This document shows, one piece after another, positions 22,533 through 35,230 of a stretch of 64,000 nt of DNA. Position numbers and translations under genes: made by a program. The notes under the pieces are model-generated. The model had not been told where the DNA came from. It was given only the letters and a program-made list of their open reading frames with translations, and searched no databases. Every line of letters begins with the position of its first letter. Position 1 is the first letter of the stretch. The stretch is taken from assembly GCA_032622095.1 (NCBI GenBank), contig CP136068.1:53900025-53964024 (forward strand). Direction: 5' to 3'. Source of the DNA: Siphonodentalium dalli. Its lineage: Eukaryota; Mollusca; Scaphopoda; Gadilida; Siphonodentaliidae.

Positions 22533-23837
22533 TAACACAATTTATAGAATGGGTTTACTGAATGTAATAAGGGTAGCATCATGTAATAAAATGAAATACT
22601 TCATAGTGAAGTTGACTAACCCGAGAGTTAATCACAATGACTCTGGACAAATACTTGTGACTAATCCTATATAATATGTTAGCCATGTTGATCGGAATTT
22701 TTCTGAATGTTTAATTTACTCGTTGTCCTACCCGTTGCGCCGATATCTATATACTTGAAAATGTATATATGTTTGGTGCAATCAAAGCATGTGATGTTTT
22801 CCGTTGACCGTATAGGAGCTATCTCCATGGCAGTACCATGGCAATTAGCACACCTTACAAGTTACACGTGTGGTTAAACCTGGGACATGTACTATAAATC
22901 TCTGGGCAGTTGTACTTGTAGGAAATATGCCGCCATTCCCAAGTGTAAATAAGAAATGACTGGAAGATCGATTGGGGTCATTGTATTTTGACCGGCAAAG
23001 TATTTAAGCAAAGTAAATACGCTAGCGGTCAAACCCAATGACCTTATGATAATATACCAGTATACATTCTAATAGAACATTCATAACATGAACAACTTTT
23101 CAAAACTACCAAATCAATTGTAAGTAACATATTTTTCAAATTCCAACAGTCTCCCAATAACAACACACAGCGAGCGCGTTCGCATGATCGGCTTGAAGTT
23201 ACGTAGGTGGTTCATCGCTTTTGATGCGATGGATGCACTGATGGATGCAGCAATTATTGCTTGATAAACATCGGAAACGTTCGTATAAACCGTATGGTGA
23301 TTTGTACTGATTCTTACGGCCGTAATTGTGTGAATGCAGAGGGTGTGTGATTACAGCCAAATGAATACTACAAACCCGCGACTGTCGGGTACAATTGTCT
23401 ATTTGCAGTACTTAAGAATCGGGACACGAGTTATAGCTGAGTATTACAACGACATACAACAGAGTCCTCATATTTTTAGCCTCGATTACGACTGTAGAGC
23501 TACGAGCAATGATTTGTTCGCAACTGGTTTGCCTACACTATATAGTTGTTCACTTCGGTACTACATGGGTGTTTTATTAAATCTATCGTTTCAACATATT
23601 TCTTACCAATACGTATTACGATACAAGTTGGCATTGGGATTGTACGATACGTGCGTGCCACTTATGCGTGTCCACCCCCCCCCCCCAGTCGCATTTTATA
23701 AACGCCGAACATAATTTGGGAACTCATTCTATTATACCGGTCAAATCCAATAGTTTACGAGATATCCCATCGCTTTAGCTCAATTTGCCTTCCTACAATA
23801 TCCATACACAAGATCATATATTATATACTCACGATTT
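22533..23837. other. Right flank of the palindromic element; small hairpin, no supported gene
   Basis: A 70-bp imperfect hairpin lies at about 22975-23045 ('gtcattgtattttgaccgg' pairs with 'cggtcaaacccaatgac'). A 126-codon plus-strand frame at 23334-23714 has no recognisable domain and ends in a C-rich run; I leave it uncalled. Confidence 0.5.
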
Positions 23838-23978
23838 TAATTATAGAATATAAAATATATTGGATTCGCGAATGACCAACTCAGAATTCCGTTAAAATAA
23901 CAATAAGAACCAGCACCTAATTAACGAACCGGCGGCAGACTCGGCCGTCTCGAACAACAACTATCAGTGGGCTGCAGA
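23838..23978 (+). repeat. Direct repeat, right copy (partner 12565-12705)
   Basis: Same 140-bp text as at 12565, in the same orientation, with scattered substitutions. The flanking sequences differ on both sides, so it is a dispersed repeat rather than part of a long duplication. Confidence 0.85.
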
Positions 23979-24035
23979 ACGAAAAATATCTATATAAGTT
24001 GAAATATAAGACTTAAAATTATCTTTTAAATTTTG

Positions 24036-24938
24036 TTATACACACCCAGATGCAACATGCGATATTAAGAGTTTCAAAAGCGATGGTTATCCATAGAAAA
24101 TGTAATTAATGAGAAAACTGATTGACTGGCTGATACCCCAAACAAAATTCCTTATTGCGCTTAAGCGCAATAAGAGATTCCTTATTTCGCTTAAGCGCAA
24201 TTAGATTTTCCCTTATTGCGCTTAAGCGCAATAAGGGATTCCTTATTGCGCTTAAGCTCATGTCAATTTGGCATCCCATAGTTATATACAGTTATATAAA
24301 GAGTTAAGTTTGGCGCAGATAAATTCGAGCTCGGCTTTTTGATGATCGAGTTAAGGGGGGGGGGGGGGGGGCGTTACAGAGTTGCACATACTTCTGAGTG
24401 TGACTTGATAGGGTATTGGAAACAACAGGTAAATTATCTGGCGGGTCCGCTTGGTAAATTATAAATTTTTGCAATAAATATATTTTTGAGAATTGTTTCT
24501 GGAATTACATCACTTGACCTACATGTGGAAAATCAATATAAAATTAAAAAATAAATACACAAATATTATAATGGAACAAGTTCCAAGCGGACCCGCCAGA
24601 TAAATACATGTTGTAATGTTGTTTCCATGCAATAACACATCAAGTCACACTCAGAAGTGTGTGCTGTAACTTTTGCTCCGCAGATTTGCATGGAAATCCC
24701 CATTCGAAATGGTCACTTGACCTCCCCCGTAAGAAATGATAATAAACATAAATGTGAGAGACAGCTCGGGTTCCGGGCTCTATGTACATAATTGTGTTAT
24801 TCGGGGTATATACATGTTTAGAGTTAGTTTTGTTTGGGGTATCAGCCAGTCAATCAGTTTTCTCATTAATTACATTTTCTATGGATAACCATCCCCTTTG
24901 AAACTCTTAATATCGCATGTTGCATCTGGGTGTGTACT
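24036..24938. mobile_element. Nested foldback element, about 900 bp
   Basis: The outer arms, about 110 bp, at 24036-24147 and 24827-24938 are reverse complements ('acacacccagatgcaacatg' against 'catgttgcatctgggtgtgt'). A second inner pair at 24373-24455 and 24582-24671 is also inverted ('tctggcgggtccgcttgg' against 'ccaagcggacccgccaga'). Between them lie the palindromic 18-mers and a G17 run at 24355-24371. No coding sequence is present. Confidence 0.82.
24147..24258. repeat. Array of palindromic ATTGCGCTTAAGCGCAAT units
   Basis: Three complete or near-complete copies and a partial fourth of the perfect palindrome ATTGCGCTTAAGCGCAAT stand about 31 bp apart, each flanked by 'ccttatt' and 'aataagg' extensions that lengthen the stem. 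The core resembles the ATTGCGCTGAAGCGCAAT family at 55.9-59.3 kb. Confidence 0.85.
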
Positions 24939-25755
24939 TATCGCATTCATATTTGAATTTCAATTCAGCGAGAAATGCCTTTATTGAGAGTTGAATATTG
25001 AGATAAACCATAAAAGATTATGGTGGTCCTTGAATGACGATGCTTTGCATCTAGCAATTATATTGACACAATTTATGTTCGGTTGTGTTTACATATGTTT
25101 TTAAGTTTTAACTAATTATATAACTTGCAGCTGCCTATATAGCTGGTGTATTGCAATACATATTATATTCTATTATATAAGGCAAGAAACGTGGTCAAAC
25201 AATTGCTAGAGTAATCCCACTTGTGGATCGGATAAATAAATATCCATGCTAGGCGCGCAACATCAATTCCGAAAACACCTCTCAAAAATCCCTGAACACA
25301 TGCACGCTCGTGCATGCCTACAACTCCCCGAACCCGAATCTATATAACTCAGTACCATAGAACACTAGTAAGCTATTGTTGGACGAGTAAACCTACATAT
25401 GGTCGACCTTTGCACCAAGCAGGATTCAACTTCACCCCACAAACGTGGTCTACATTTATGTCTCCTCTAATTTTGTTCGGTTTATTATAACATGAAAAGA
25501 ATGTGCGCCATTTTGATTGATATGCACCAGGCCTCTTTGATCGCCATTATAGTAAATATAATATAACATGCGGTTGAATTTTCAAATATATTCGTTATGG
25601 GAATATAGCACGATTACCAATTAATGAATACACCGACATCTTAATCCAATATGGCGGCCGAAATGTGAAAAATTGCTAACCTTTCGACATTTCCCCACCT
25701 ATCGTTTGTCTCTGCATGTGGGAAAACATGGGTCTTTTGATTTTGTACATGCATC
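24939..25755. other. No recognisable feature
   Basis: AT-rich DNA with no gene, element end or repeat partner identified. Confidence 0.4.
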
Positions 25756-26010
25756 TTGTGTAGATCTTTTTGTCCATTTCTTAAAACAGTAGTCATAGTT
25801 GCCTCCGGTCAAGTAATGAAACACGAATATTTCGCTTTTATAACAATAAGCATGTTGTATACTATGAACGCAATTTATCAAAATAAAAAGGAGTACAATA
25901 GGCTATCTTCAATAAATTCTCATCTAAACGAAAATTGCCTACATACTATGTGGCAGAGACTCTATTTATACCTGGAAATTATATTTGCTTATATTCACTT
26001 AGGCCACATA
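25756..26010 (+). repeat. Dispersed repeat (inverted partner 51925-52195)
   Basis: About 250 bp match the minus strand of 51925-52195. Both copies translate to similar peptides (VVIVASG..MK.EYFAFITISM), which hints at an old coding origin. The frame here is open for 109 codons, while the partner keeps only 63. No family is recognised. Confidence 0.65.
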
Positions 26011-27015
26011 GTAGTTTCATTTGGAATGATGATTAATTACTGCATGTATAACGTAGAAACTGAAGTACACACCCTTGCGGTGTAAATACCAGTTATACAG
26101 TTCCTGAATTTTCAACACTCTCCGTGATAATACACCATACACCTATGTCCTAATGCTGTTTATACTCCAAAGAAACAGTCATCTCTTCAATAGACTAGAA
26201 GCCCATCTCACCAGATCGAAGTACATTTTATTTAAAGGCACATGGCGGTTTGCGCTCCAAAATACACATAATATTATTCGCTTTTGATTTTTTTCTCGGT
26301 ATCGAAATAGGTCGATAAATATCTGTATTACCTTTCTACGATCATTATGTAACCCAAAAAGACGAATTGAAGTAATGAAAAATACAACTGTGAATACGTG
26401 TTTGGGTCCCAAACACAAAACAGCCGTGTGCACGACATGGAACAGAAAAGAGCGTTTCGTACCAAAGAGCGTGTGCCCGCCTTCTGGCGAAAGTTGAAAG
26501 CGGCTGAAAAATGGCTGTGACTTTGGCAACTGTTTTTCAGAGAATATGAAGCCGGTATACCAATAGTTCGTTTATTTATCGACCTATCGTATCCGTCGCT
26601 CCAAATTACGTAGAAAAAAATTTGGAGGTTCGAATGAGCCATGTCCGTTTAAGACTAATGTTCATATACTGCTACCAAACCGGTTTCATTGAAGACAAAT
26701 TTGTTCAAATTTCGTCAGTCGGTACTTTACAACGGGAACTTAATATGCTAGTATGGTATTGTTAATTTCGGACTTCATGAGTTTAATATCAGTGCTAATG
26801 TTCTAAACTTTACAGATAACCCTTCCAATAAATGAGAAGTGATATAGAGCAGACATAATTATAGAAGTGCTCTTCTGCAGAACAAGATGTATTTGACAAA
26901 ACCATGTCTTATTTTTATGGTAACAATTTGAAAGATAGGTTTTGTCAAATTCTAGAAATGAAGATTTGTCCGCGGTCACAGCAAGTATTTCGTTCAGATC
27001 AGAAACCTGTGCGGC
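26011..27015. other. No gene; short Gypsy-related segment at about 26748-26806
   Basis: The segment 'ttgttaatttcggacttcat' to 'atatcagtgctaat' is about 90% identical to 48660-48712, the start of the chromodomain fragment, in the same orientation. Overlapping minus-strand frames at 26179-26642 have no recognisable domain. Confidence 0.55.
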
Positions 27016-27258
27016 TTGGTTACTGGAAGAATTAACAATAACCGGGAAATTAAGAATATTGAAAACAAATTTCTAGAGACTAAAAAGATGAAAAATGGAG
27101 AATTGTTACTCTCCAGAAATTCCGATATATCATGGAGCACAGATTTCATTTCTGAAAGTGGTATCACTATTGGAGATAGAACGACCTGGATCATTGATGA
27201 TAAGCCCATGAACAATTCCTCAAAGCTAATCAGTATGGAGTTTGATCTTGCCAAGTAA
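27016..27258 (+). CDS. Unrecognised short open frame, possible exon fragment
   Basis: This 80-aa frame is Lys/Asn/Ile rich (contains NSDISWSTDFISESGITIGD) and lies just upstream of the tandem duplication. I do not recognise it. It has no repeat copy in the window and no clear promoter or signal peptide. Chance is a real possibility in AT-rich DNA, though the peptide is less biased than its neighbours. Confidence 0.2.
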   Translation: MVTGRINNNREIKNIENKFLETKKMKNGELLLSRNSDISWSTDFISESGITIGDRTTWIIDDKPMNNSSKLISMEFDLAK

Positions 27259-27402
27259 TCGGTGACAAGGATTCCCTAGTATATTCAGAAAATGTTAACC
27301 CATTCTATGAAACCCATACTATAATATATTAGACATGGTGTAAACATTTAGTACATGAATATACCAATTCATTACCTGTCTCCGACAACTCCACGACGGG
27401 AC

Positions 27403-28514
27403 GCGACTCGAGTAATGCAAGCATAATATTGCTTGCTTTGTCGCACCATTTTATATTATGTCCACCGATGATAAGGTCACTTGTGGAGACGGCATATATA
27501 AGCCATATGGGCTTACAGCCGAATCCACTCCCATACACAAGGAACATGGTAACATGAATTACCAATATATTATATTGTATCAAATTATTATTGGGAATAA
27601 ATATTATTAAACCAAATGTTATGTTGTCGAGACATCTTATTAAGTTTTGTGTATATGGCTAAGATTTCATTATGGTTGAGTTTTATGGCATCCAGTGCCT
27701 AAACGACATATTGTACGACTTAAGCTGCATACGAACATGAGCCCATTTCTTCGCTTTCCTAATGGTGCTGTGGAGTGGTGTGGGATGAGAGGTCTGATTT
27801 TGTATGTTATTGCAAGAAGTTTTGCATGTGTTGGTTGTTGTGGTTGTAATAGTTTCCTGATTGTTGAAAGGAGCTAATCATTTTGCAGTAGGTCGCTTCC
27901 GAAGAAGATAGTGGGACAGTTCTGGTATTGTTACACTGAATGTGTGCACCCAATGATTGTAAATCGGGAATAATTCTCCTTCAGACTTGATTATCACACC
28001 ATAGTTCAAGTGTTGTATGTTTGAAGATGATGCTTCACAGCCTATATTGTCTGGCTGTTGAAGGGTTGGACCCGGAAAAAATTCTTAACAAGCTGAATTT
28101 GGTGTCATTCGAAGCAGAATAGCCCCCTGGTGAACATATCCAAAATCCGCTAAAATCCGCTTTCGGGAATATTTTTAATTCAAGATGGCGTCCAACATGG
28201 CCGCTTGAAAATTTCGAGAATTCTATTGTTTGACACCAATTCATTACCTGTCATTATTAAAACTATCAACCCGTGTTATAACCAACATTTCTTTTGTAGT
28301 GTATATAATATATTTCCAGGGCAAACTATGTTGTTTCCGAGTAAAAGACCTAAACATGGCGTCCAAAATATCAGTCAAAACCGGAAAATATGTGTTTTTC
28401 TAATATTTTCCCACTAACTTTCCATATTATGAATCTATTGACTTTGAATCTCCTACCGAACGAAATATAAATCTATTGAGGGGTTCAGATTGCTTTCTAG
28501 TGATAAAGCCACAT
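27403..28514. other. Unit 1, region downstream of the pseudogene
   Basis: No supported gene. The segment at 28068-28175 ('aaaaaattcttaacaagctg' and 'aaaatccgctttcgggaa') recurs inverted at 47228-47345. Short plus-strand frames, such as the 60-codon frame at 27695, are identical in unit 2 only because of the duplication. Confidence 0.5.
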
Positions 28515-31500
28515 TCAATCCAGTTCCTGATCAACAACCGTTTGCTCAAAATTCGTGCAAATCTCCCCACGACAATCCCCACAGGCAGTGACACACTTAA
28601 GTCCATTTTTCCGACAGGAACATTGATTTTTGCCACAAGGATTTCTTGACAACATTTTACAATTGCATCGAATGAATTTAAGAAGATGTTCTGGCGCTGG
28701 TTCTAGGTCAGTCATTGTTGGGATAAGTATTGACCCCTGCAGTTGTCATCCCCAATGTCATCAGCAACAACAACTACCTGTGATTTTGATGCTGATTCTA
28801 TGGACTGTGTGATGAGCGTCCCGTAGCGCCTTGCTGAGTAGATGTATAAACTGCTGCTTGTTCGTTTCGTTCGAAAGAAACACTTCTTTATTGTTGTGAA
28901 CCTGCATAATATCGGTCAGATGGACATCAGCACAGGGTTTCCCACTCTTCGCTGGTGCTCATGATCCTTAATCGGTGGTCCTTGCCCATAGCCATTGAAA
29001 ACTATTGAGCAAACACCATACTTGTTCTTAACATATCTTACATAATGTTCAACCACTTGTTTGTAGTTGCATTTCTTTGACAATTTAACTCGGTGGAGGA
29101 GAGCGCCACCATCGATGACAATAACTGCTTCCTTAGGCGATTGTATTACCTCGACACCCTCATTCAATGCATTTGCCAATTGTGCCTTGGTTGGTTTTCG
29201 TAGAGTATGTTCCTTGAACAGAGATGTTGGTACCACTGTCAGTTCATATTTGAAGTATTTGTCGATGTCTTCTTTTCGTTGAGCAATAGCTATTAGTCGT
29301 GATAACAAAACAGTGGGATTAATATCGACTCGGTTGTTTTCGATTTTAACTCCAGGTGTTAAATAACTGAGCGTCTGAACCTGCTCTTTTCTCCTTATAG
29401 ACGCATCGGCAACAACGACGTTATCTAACTTCTCTTGAATTTGTGAGCCAACCAACTCTGTCTCGTTGCAATTAATTTTGTCATCTGGACCTGCAATCAA
29501 ACCAGATGAAAGGGAAATGAGCCGTGAGTCAATTGGGTCAAACGGCGCATGCCCATCGAACCATTCCTGGATACTGCATACATCAGATTCGTCACGTCTG
29601 CCCCTAGATATGCTAAGGTCAACATGTTGTTCACTGTCTTGTGTTTTGTGTTTGTCAAGTCTGTCATTGCGCCGTGTATTTGGGCACACCTGTACATGCT
29701 ATAAACCCATTGCTGGCGTACCGATTCAGTTATTCCCCTTCCTCGCGTAAGGCCACCCCGACTCTTGATGGAACGCATCAAGACTTGCTCAATAACTAGG
29801 TCACTTGACAGTCCTGCCCAAAACCTACTGCTTCTTCGAATAGTATGAACACCATCCTCTATAAAACATTTGTATAACCACGGACATTTCTTGGGTGGGT
29901 CAAGCATCATTTGCAAAAACAAGCGACAGCTCTTCGCATAGTGCACGTGCCCAGTGGCGGCAAACAAATTCAACATGTTTCCAACAACTACTAAATGGAG
30001 ATTCCAATCTCCTGTTCTCTCAGCTCGAATAAAATCTTTCAACATTTCTATATACTCCATATACTGTAACCAAAGTTTGGATGTTCTTGGTTTCTCGCCA
30101 ATGTATGTCTTGTAATATAACATAAGTTCGTTCAATTTGAGCAGTTCTATTGAATTGGAAACAGCCGAAACTTGAATGGTCCCATCAAACACTTTTTCAT
30201 ACAGCTCATTTATCGCTTTCACTTCAGCCTGACTAAGCTTCTCCCCTTCGAAACTGGCAGTACCAGTTGAAGTGATTCTTTCGATTGCCGATTCTTCGAC
30301 ATTTGATATCGAAGGTACTTCGATATTTAACGTTGGAGGTACTTCAACATTTGATTTTGCAGATAATTCGGTATCTGATGTCGCGTTTGACCCCGCATCA
30401 TCGGCTGTCGACTTGGAAATTTCATTTGAATCCTCAGAGATCAATTCACCCAACAGCTTGTTAGTAAGGGCTCCGTCCACAAGGAAATTACCTCTGATTG
30501 CTCGCGATAATGCCTTCCCGGAAAGCACTGTGGCAACTACGTTTGAGCCATAATCGTTTTCAAGAGCCTCGTCTAACCCCGACCCATTCATCATGGTACC
30601 AATGTTACCCATGAAACTCATCATCAGATGGAAGCCGCCGAGTCTACAAACTATTCCAAGTGACTTGGCTTCAATTATCTCAATCGCTTTGAGCCAAAGT
30701 GGCTGGTCAAACGTCAAGCATGGAGTCACAATTCCCAACTGTGTCGCATGATTCTGAATATACATCAAAGTAGAAAATAAACAAGACTCATCTGATGGGT
30801 TGAGGTCTATTATCGGTAGAAAAAGAACTTCTGACTTGGCTGAAGGTTCTGAGCGATTTGAAGACAAGATGTGTTCCATGAATCAAGACCAGTTCGGTCT
30901 ATGCTTCATTGCTCGATTTGAAAGCCAACCGCAATGCCATAACAAATCAGTGTTCAAACCTGGAGGCAGTGTGTATGGGTTTTGTAACTCAAGCATGGGT
31001 CGGTACTTTATTGTGGATAATCCCAGATTTGTAGGTTTCAAATAGTGTATGATAGGCACACCCTTGTCTTCGATTAGTTCTTCAACCACAACACGTTTGT
31101 GACGAGTGATCACTTTTGATGTATGTGTAAGCAGGGTATCATCCTTCGGAGTTGATACTGCGAGTATACCCATACCATGAAATGAACCTTTACCATCAAT
31201 AGTAGCGATGTTGTGGTCGACGTTATCTGCTACCCACTGAGTAAAGGTACCTGGAAAATACTCCACTAGTGTACTCTCAATACTTTCAACCTGGATCACT
31301 GATTGCTTGTACCTGCTTACTTCGTCGTAAGTAATTGAAAACCCCAATTTTGACAGTTCATCGACAAGCCACCTTGACCCGAACACGTGATCCATTTCAA
31401 CCCCAATACCAAAAAGTGTAGGGGCGATAACAGACCGGGACCTCGCAGATTGCACGATAATGTGACCAATGCTATTCTGTTTCATATCAGATGGAACAAG

Positions 31501-31814
31501 TATCTCCAGAAACATTTGTGAATGACGAGGAATCCATTTATTTCTGTTGTCAATATTCCGTATCTCCTCGCTGGTGGGGTAGGTTTTCTTATCATATTTC
31601 ATTTCCCGCAACTTTGCCCTAATCATCTTCACAACAATTATGTCTGCTTCCTCCTCTATGTCAGCTTTCTTATCCGTATACCACTTGTGATTTATCAAGT
31701 ACTTGGCCATATCTTTGAAGCAAATGACGTTGCTACGCCCTTCGACTTCAGCAAAATATATATACTCCCCATACCGTTATTCCAATTTCTGTTTAAGGCG
31801 TTTTATTTCGGCCA

Positions 31815-31986
31815 ATTTGGCCGGTTACTTCATGTGACTTTTTCATCTGACGTGTGTGTCGGATAATTGATCTGGAGGATTTATGTAAATGTTAGCCCAA
31901 ATTTGGCCGGTTACTTCATGTGACTTTTTCATCTGACGTGTGTGTCGGATAATTGATCTGGAGGATTTATGTAAATGTTAGCCCAA
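31815..31986. repeat. 86-bp tandem duplication private to unit 1
   Basis: Two adjacent 86-bp copies (31815-31900, 31901-31986), containing 'ggttacttcatgtgactttt', stand where unit 2 has one copy (about 41128-41213). It postdates the 9-kb duplication or was lost from unit 2. Confidence 0.92.
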
Positions 31987-34340
31987 ACTACATTTCCAAG
32001 TAACGATGGTTTTGTTGTTTATTTTGAGGAATAATACCGCGTCAGATGAATTCAGCCCAAATATGTTAACAGTTGTCGTGTCAAACATTCGGCAGTAGGT
32101 TAGCGTTATTTAGTATTTGTGGATGTCCTTTAACATGGGGAAAATAGACTACTGCGCTTGAACGAGCATGTGAATTTGTCGTTTTTAATGTACAGCAACT
32201 TGATAATCAATAACAGAGGCATTCTCTGTCAAATATGGTCGCTCTATTTACGGTATTAATTGCGGAACTTTCTAAAGTAAACTACGCGTAAACGGATACA
32301 TACGGTAAATTCTAGAATGTGCCGGAATCGGCCTAATCGCCCCAGGGCCAACTCGCCCAGTCGACGTGTGTCAATTCGGTACCTACTATAACATGTACCC
32401 GAGTCCGATACGGAATAAAAGATGTATACGGGTGTTATATAGCGTTTGGTCCGTTGTTTCTCAATGAATATTATTGAAATTTGGTGTATATGTCCGGGCT
32501 GGGACATGGAATACAACAACGTTTGAATTGTTTTTAAATTTACAAATTTGTTGATTTTATTCAATTTGTTTTCGTTCTGAAAACACACTATAAAGTGTAT
32601 ATAATATAATAACGAACACGAGACATACATAATTTATAAACTGTTAACAAAAGATATCAAATTCAATACATGACAAAGATGACTCAGTGGAGTTTATAAA
32701 GTGAACATAAAAACATTGAGGTAAGCATCTTTTTAAGGAATGCAACTTTATTTAATGATAATAAACACATAAATTAAAATAACAAACATGAGACATACAT
32801 GATTTATAAACTGTTAACAAAAGATATCAAACTCAATACCTGACAAAGATGACTCAGTGAAGTTTATAAAGTGAACATAAAAATATTAAGGTAAGAATCT
32901 TTTTAAGCATTACTAAACCGTTTAGCACAGACCACAGTCCACTTCACTCATCCGATCATCACCAAACTTCATATTTATCTTGATATTGATCTATCAGATG
33001 AGAGCTATCAAATATTTTTTTAATTTCATAGGAAAAAATGGTCGCCAGCGGCCATATTGCATTTACGTTATATTTTATCGCGTCATGTCGATATCTAGTA
33101 TTACTTAGAAATTTCACCTTTCCAGATTCATAATTGCTCCATTGACTGTAACAGATGAAATTATTCCCCTCTTCGGATAGAGTGTCACTGAAACTTTATT
33201 TTGTCAGACTGTCTGTATAATCACTGATTATATATGGCAATAATCTGTAATAAGATGTAGCACTATTTTATTTTATATTTACATGCAGTGCTGTTTTTAT
33301 ACATCAATTCTTATCCCCCTAGATCATCATGTGATCGATCATACATCGCGCGAGGACCTGGTTGAATTAAGGGGGGTTTTATGGATCACTTCTGTCCTCA
33401 AGCTAGATTATACTTATGACATCTAATGGCATGTTTCTAACGTGGAGGGTTAGATATGCTTGAGAAACCACCACTCTTTAATTCACACCAAGTTCTCAGC
33501 TGTCATGTTCGGATATTAGAACCCATAGCCATGATATATGGTTTATTTTGTGTATACTAGTAATATAGTTATTTTCAGTACCTTTATATACCAGTACTGT
33601 GTATAACAATGCATATAAATTAATCCATGTATACATGTATATTGATTCAACGGATTCAGTGGTTTTGTCCATCAGTCTATCAAATTTGCGGGGAAAACAT
33701 GGCCACAAGCAGTACACCCTGCTAAATTTCGAATTTGAATCAATTGGCGCACCCTGCAGCCAGCTTTTATTGGAGAACTTTTTCTTATGTGGATATTTTG
33801 GGTCACCGCTAGATGTGAGCCATATTTTGTTCTCAAACTGTCCTTGTGAAGACATCACTGCCAGCGGTGATCTTCAATTTTACTATTTTTATGGCTAAAT
33901 AATTTGGTTGATCCTACAGACGACACCCCTTGTCCGATCGTCATCAGATTCCACAATTATCTTCTGGATAACCAGGGTGAGAGTAATCTAATTTTCCCGA
34001 ATTTCGTTAAAAAACATTACCACAGGCAGCAATTTGGTATCTTACTCTTTGATCCTCTTTTGCATGACTGAATTGTTTAGCAACTGTACAGACATATCCC
34101 TCATCTGGTTTTTATATACATGTATATCTCTTCATGCGGATAGCCAGTATTACGTAGGTACTCCAACTTTCTGCATTCCTGTCATCATTTGAAATATAAA
34201 TATTTACCTGATACATGCACCCTTCAAAATTTGTTTCGTCGTATCTATTTTAATGACCCGTATGGTAATATTGATACAGATATATTTGTCAAACATTTCT
34301 TTGTACAATATACAGGTATTTAGTTTGTAACTAAATCTAG
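31987..34340. other. Unit 1 non-coding interruption: tandem and dispersed repeats
   Basis: This splits the pseudogene. It contains a 170-bp tandem repeat (about 32600-32915; starts near 32611 and 32781 at 'gagacatac') and diverged blocks of the 'CCATCTTGG/catccgatcatcacc' repeat (about 32920-33065 and 33665-34110). It could be an intron or later insertions. I could not place convincing splice sites. Confidence 0.55.
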
Positions 34341-34853
34341 AAATATATAATAGTAGCTCGTGGACCCCACTTCGTCCGGGATGTTCCCCTCTGATTTTCG
34401 GAGAAATGCGCGATTTAACCTTGAATTGACTATTTTAAAGGTGAAGGTCATGTCGGGGTCACGATTTGACCCGTCCAAAACACTCCCCGGACAAAAGTCA
34501 CGACAAAAGTACCCGTCGAAATCCGCTCGGCTTTATACCCGATTTGACCTTGAATTGACAATTTTGAATGTCAAGATCAGGTCATGGTCATGATTTGACC
34601 CACCCGAAACACTCCTGGGACAAAAGTAACAGTAGGTATCAAATTTCGTTGAAATACTTCCGTTTTACCAGATTTGACCTTGAATTGATCTTTTTGAATG
34701 TCAAAGTCAGGTCGGGAGCAAGATTTGACCCGTCCAAAATACTCCCTGGAAATAATTACCCCTAGGTATCAAATTTCGTCAAATCTGTCCGGCAGTTTTC
34801 CCGGCCATAGCTAACAGACAAACAGACAGACAAATGTCCAAAATATATATTAA
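34341..34853 (+). repeat. Dispersed repeat with 'GATTTGACCTTGAATTGAC' units
   Basis: Three internal sub-units carry 'gatttgaccttgaattgac' and 'gatttgacccgtcc' roughly 125 bp apart. The element starts near 'tagctcgtggaccccacttcgtccggg' and ends in an acagacagac tail and an AT run at 34850. An inverted relative is at 59815-60395. Confidence 0.75.
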
Positions 34854-34856
34854 ACT

Positions 34857-35230
34857 AGCTGATGTACTCGACTTCGTTCGGGCTAGTTAGGGATTTTTTT
34901 TGTGATCGCCTCCATCTGGACAGTACCCAGTATATACAGCGTCTGGCCAAACTATTGTTCAATTGGTCCAGAAACATGCCTATATCAGCACGTTCGAGAA
35001 CATGGTCCCACGTGAAATTGGACCCGTCCATATTGCTCCCGGGATCGAAGTAGTCCTACACACAAATTTTTAGTCGGATCGGTCAAGGTCCAGAAACATG
35101 CCTATGAGCGAGGTCAAGTTGACACGTTAAATACCAAATTCGAGCAGTGTTAGACTATATAACACATACACACATGCATTCACGCATACACACATACATA
35201 CATACATACATACAGACAGGTGTTTCAAAA
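34857..35230 (+). repeat. Second dispersed repeat of the same type, with CATA microsatellite
   Basis: It begins 'ctagctgatgtactcgactt' with 'cgttcgggctag', contains 'ggtccagaaacatgcctat' twice, and ends in a (CATA)n/(CACA)n run at 35163-35215. Its start resembles the 'actagccgatgagcccgacg' units at 36650 and 45883. Confidence 0.65.

Noticed and set aside
23334-23714. A 126-aa plus-strand frame
   Set aside because: No recognisable domain. It ends across a C-rich run and has no supporting signals; chance is likely.
29067-31045. Plus-strand frames of 71-94 codons opposite the pseudogene
   Set aside because: They are shadows of the minus-strand coding remnant.
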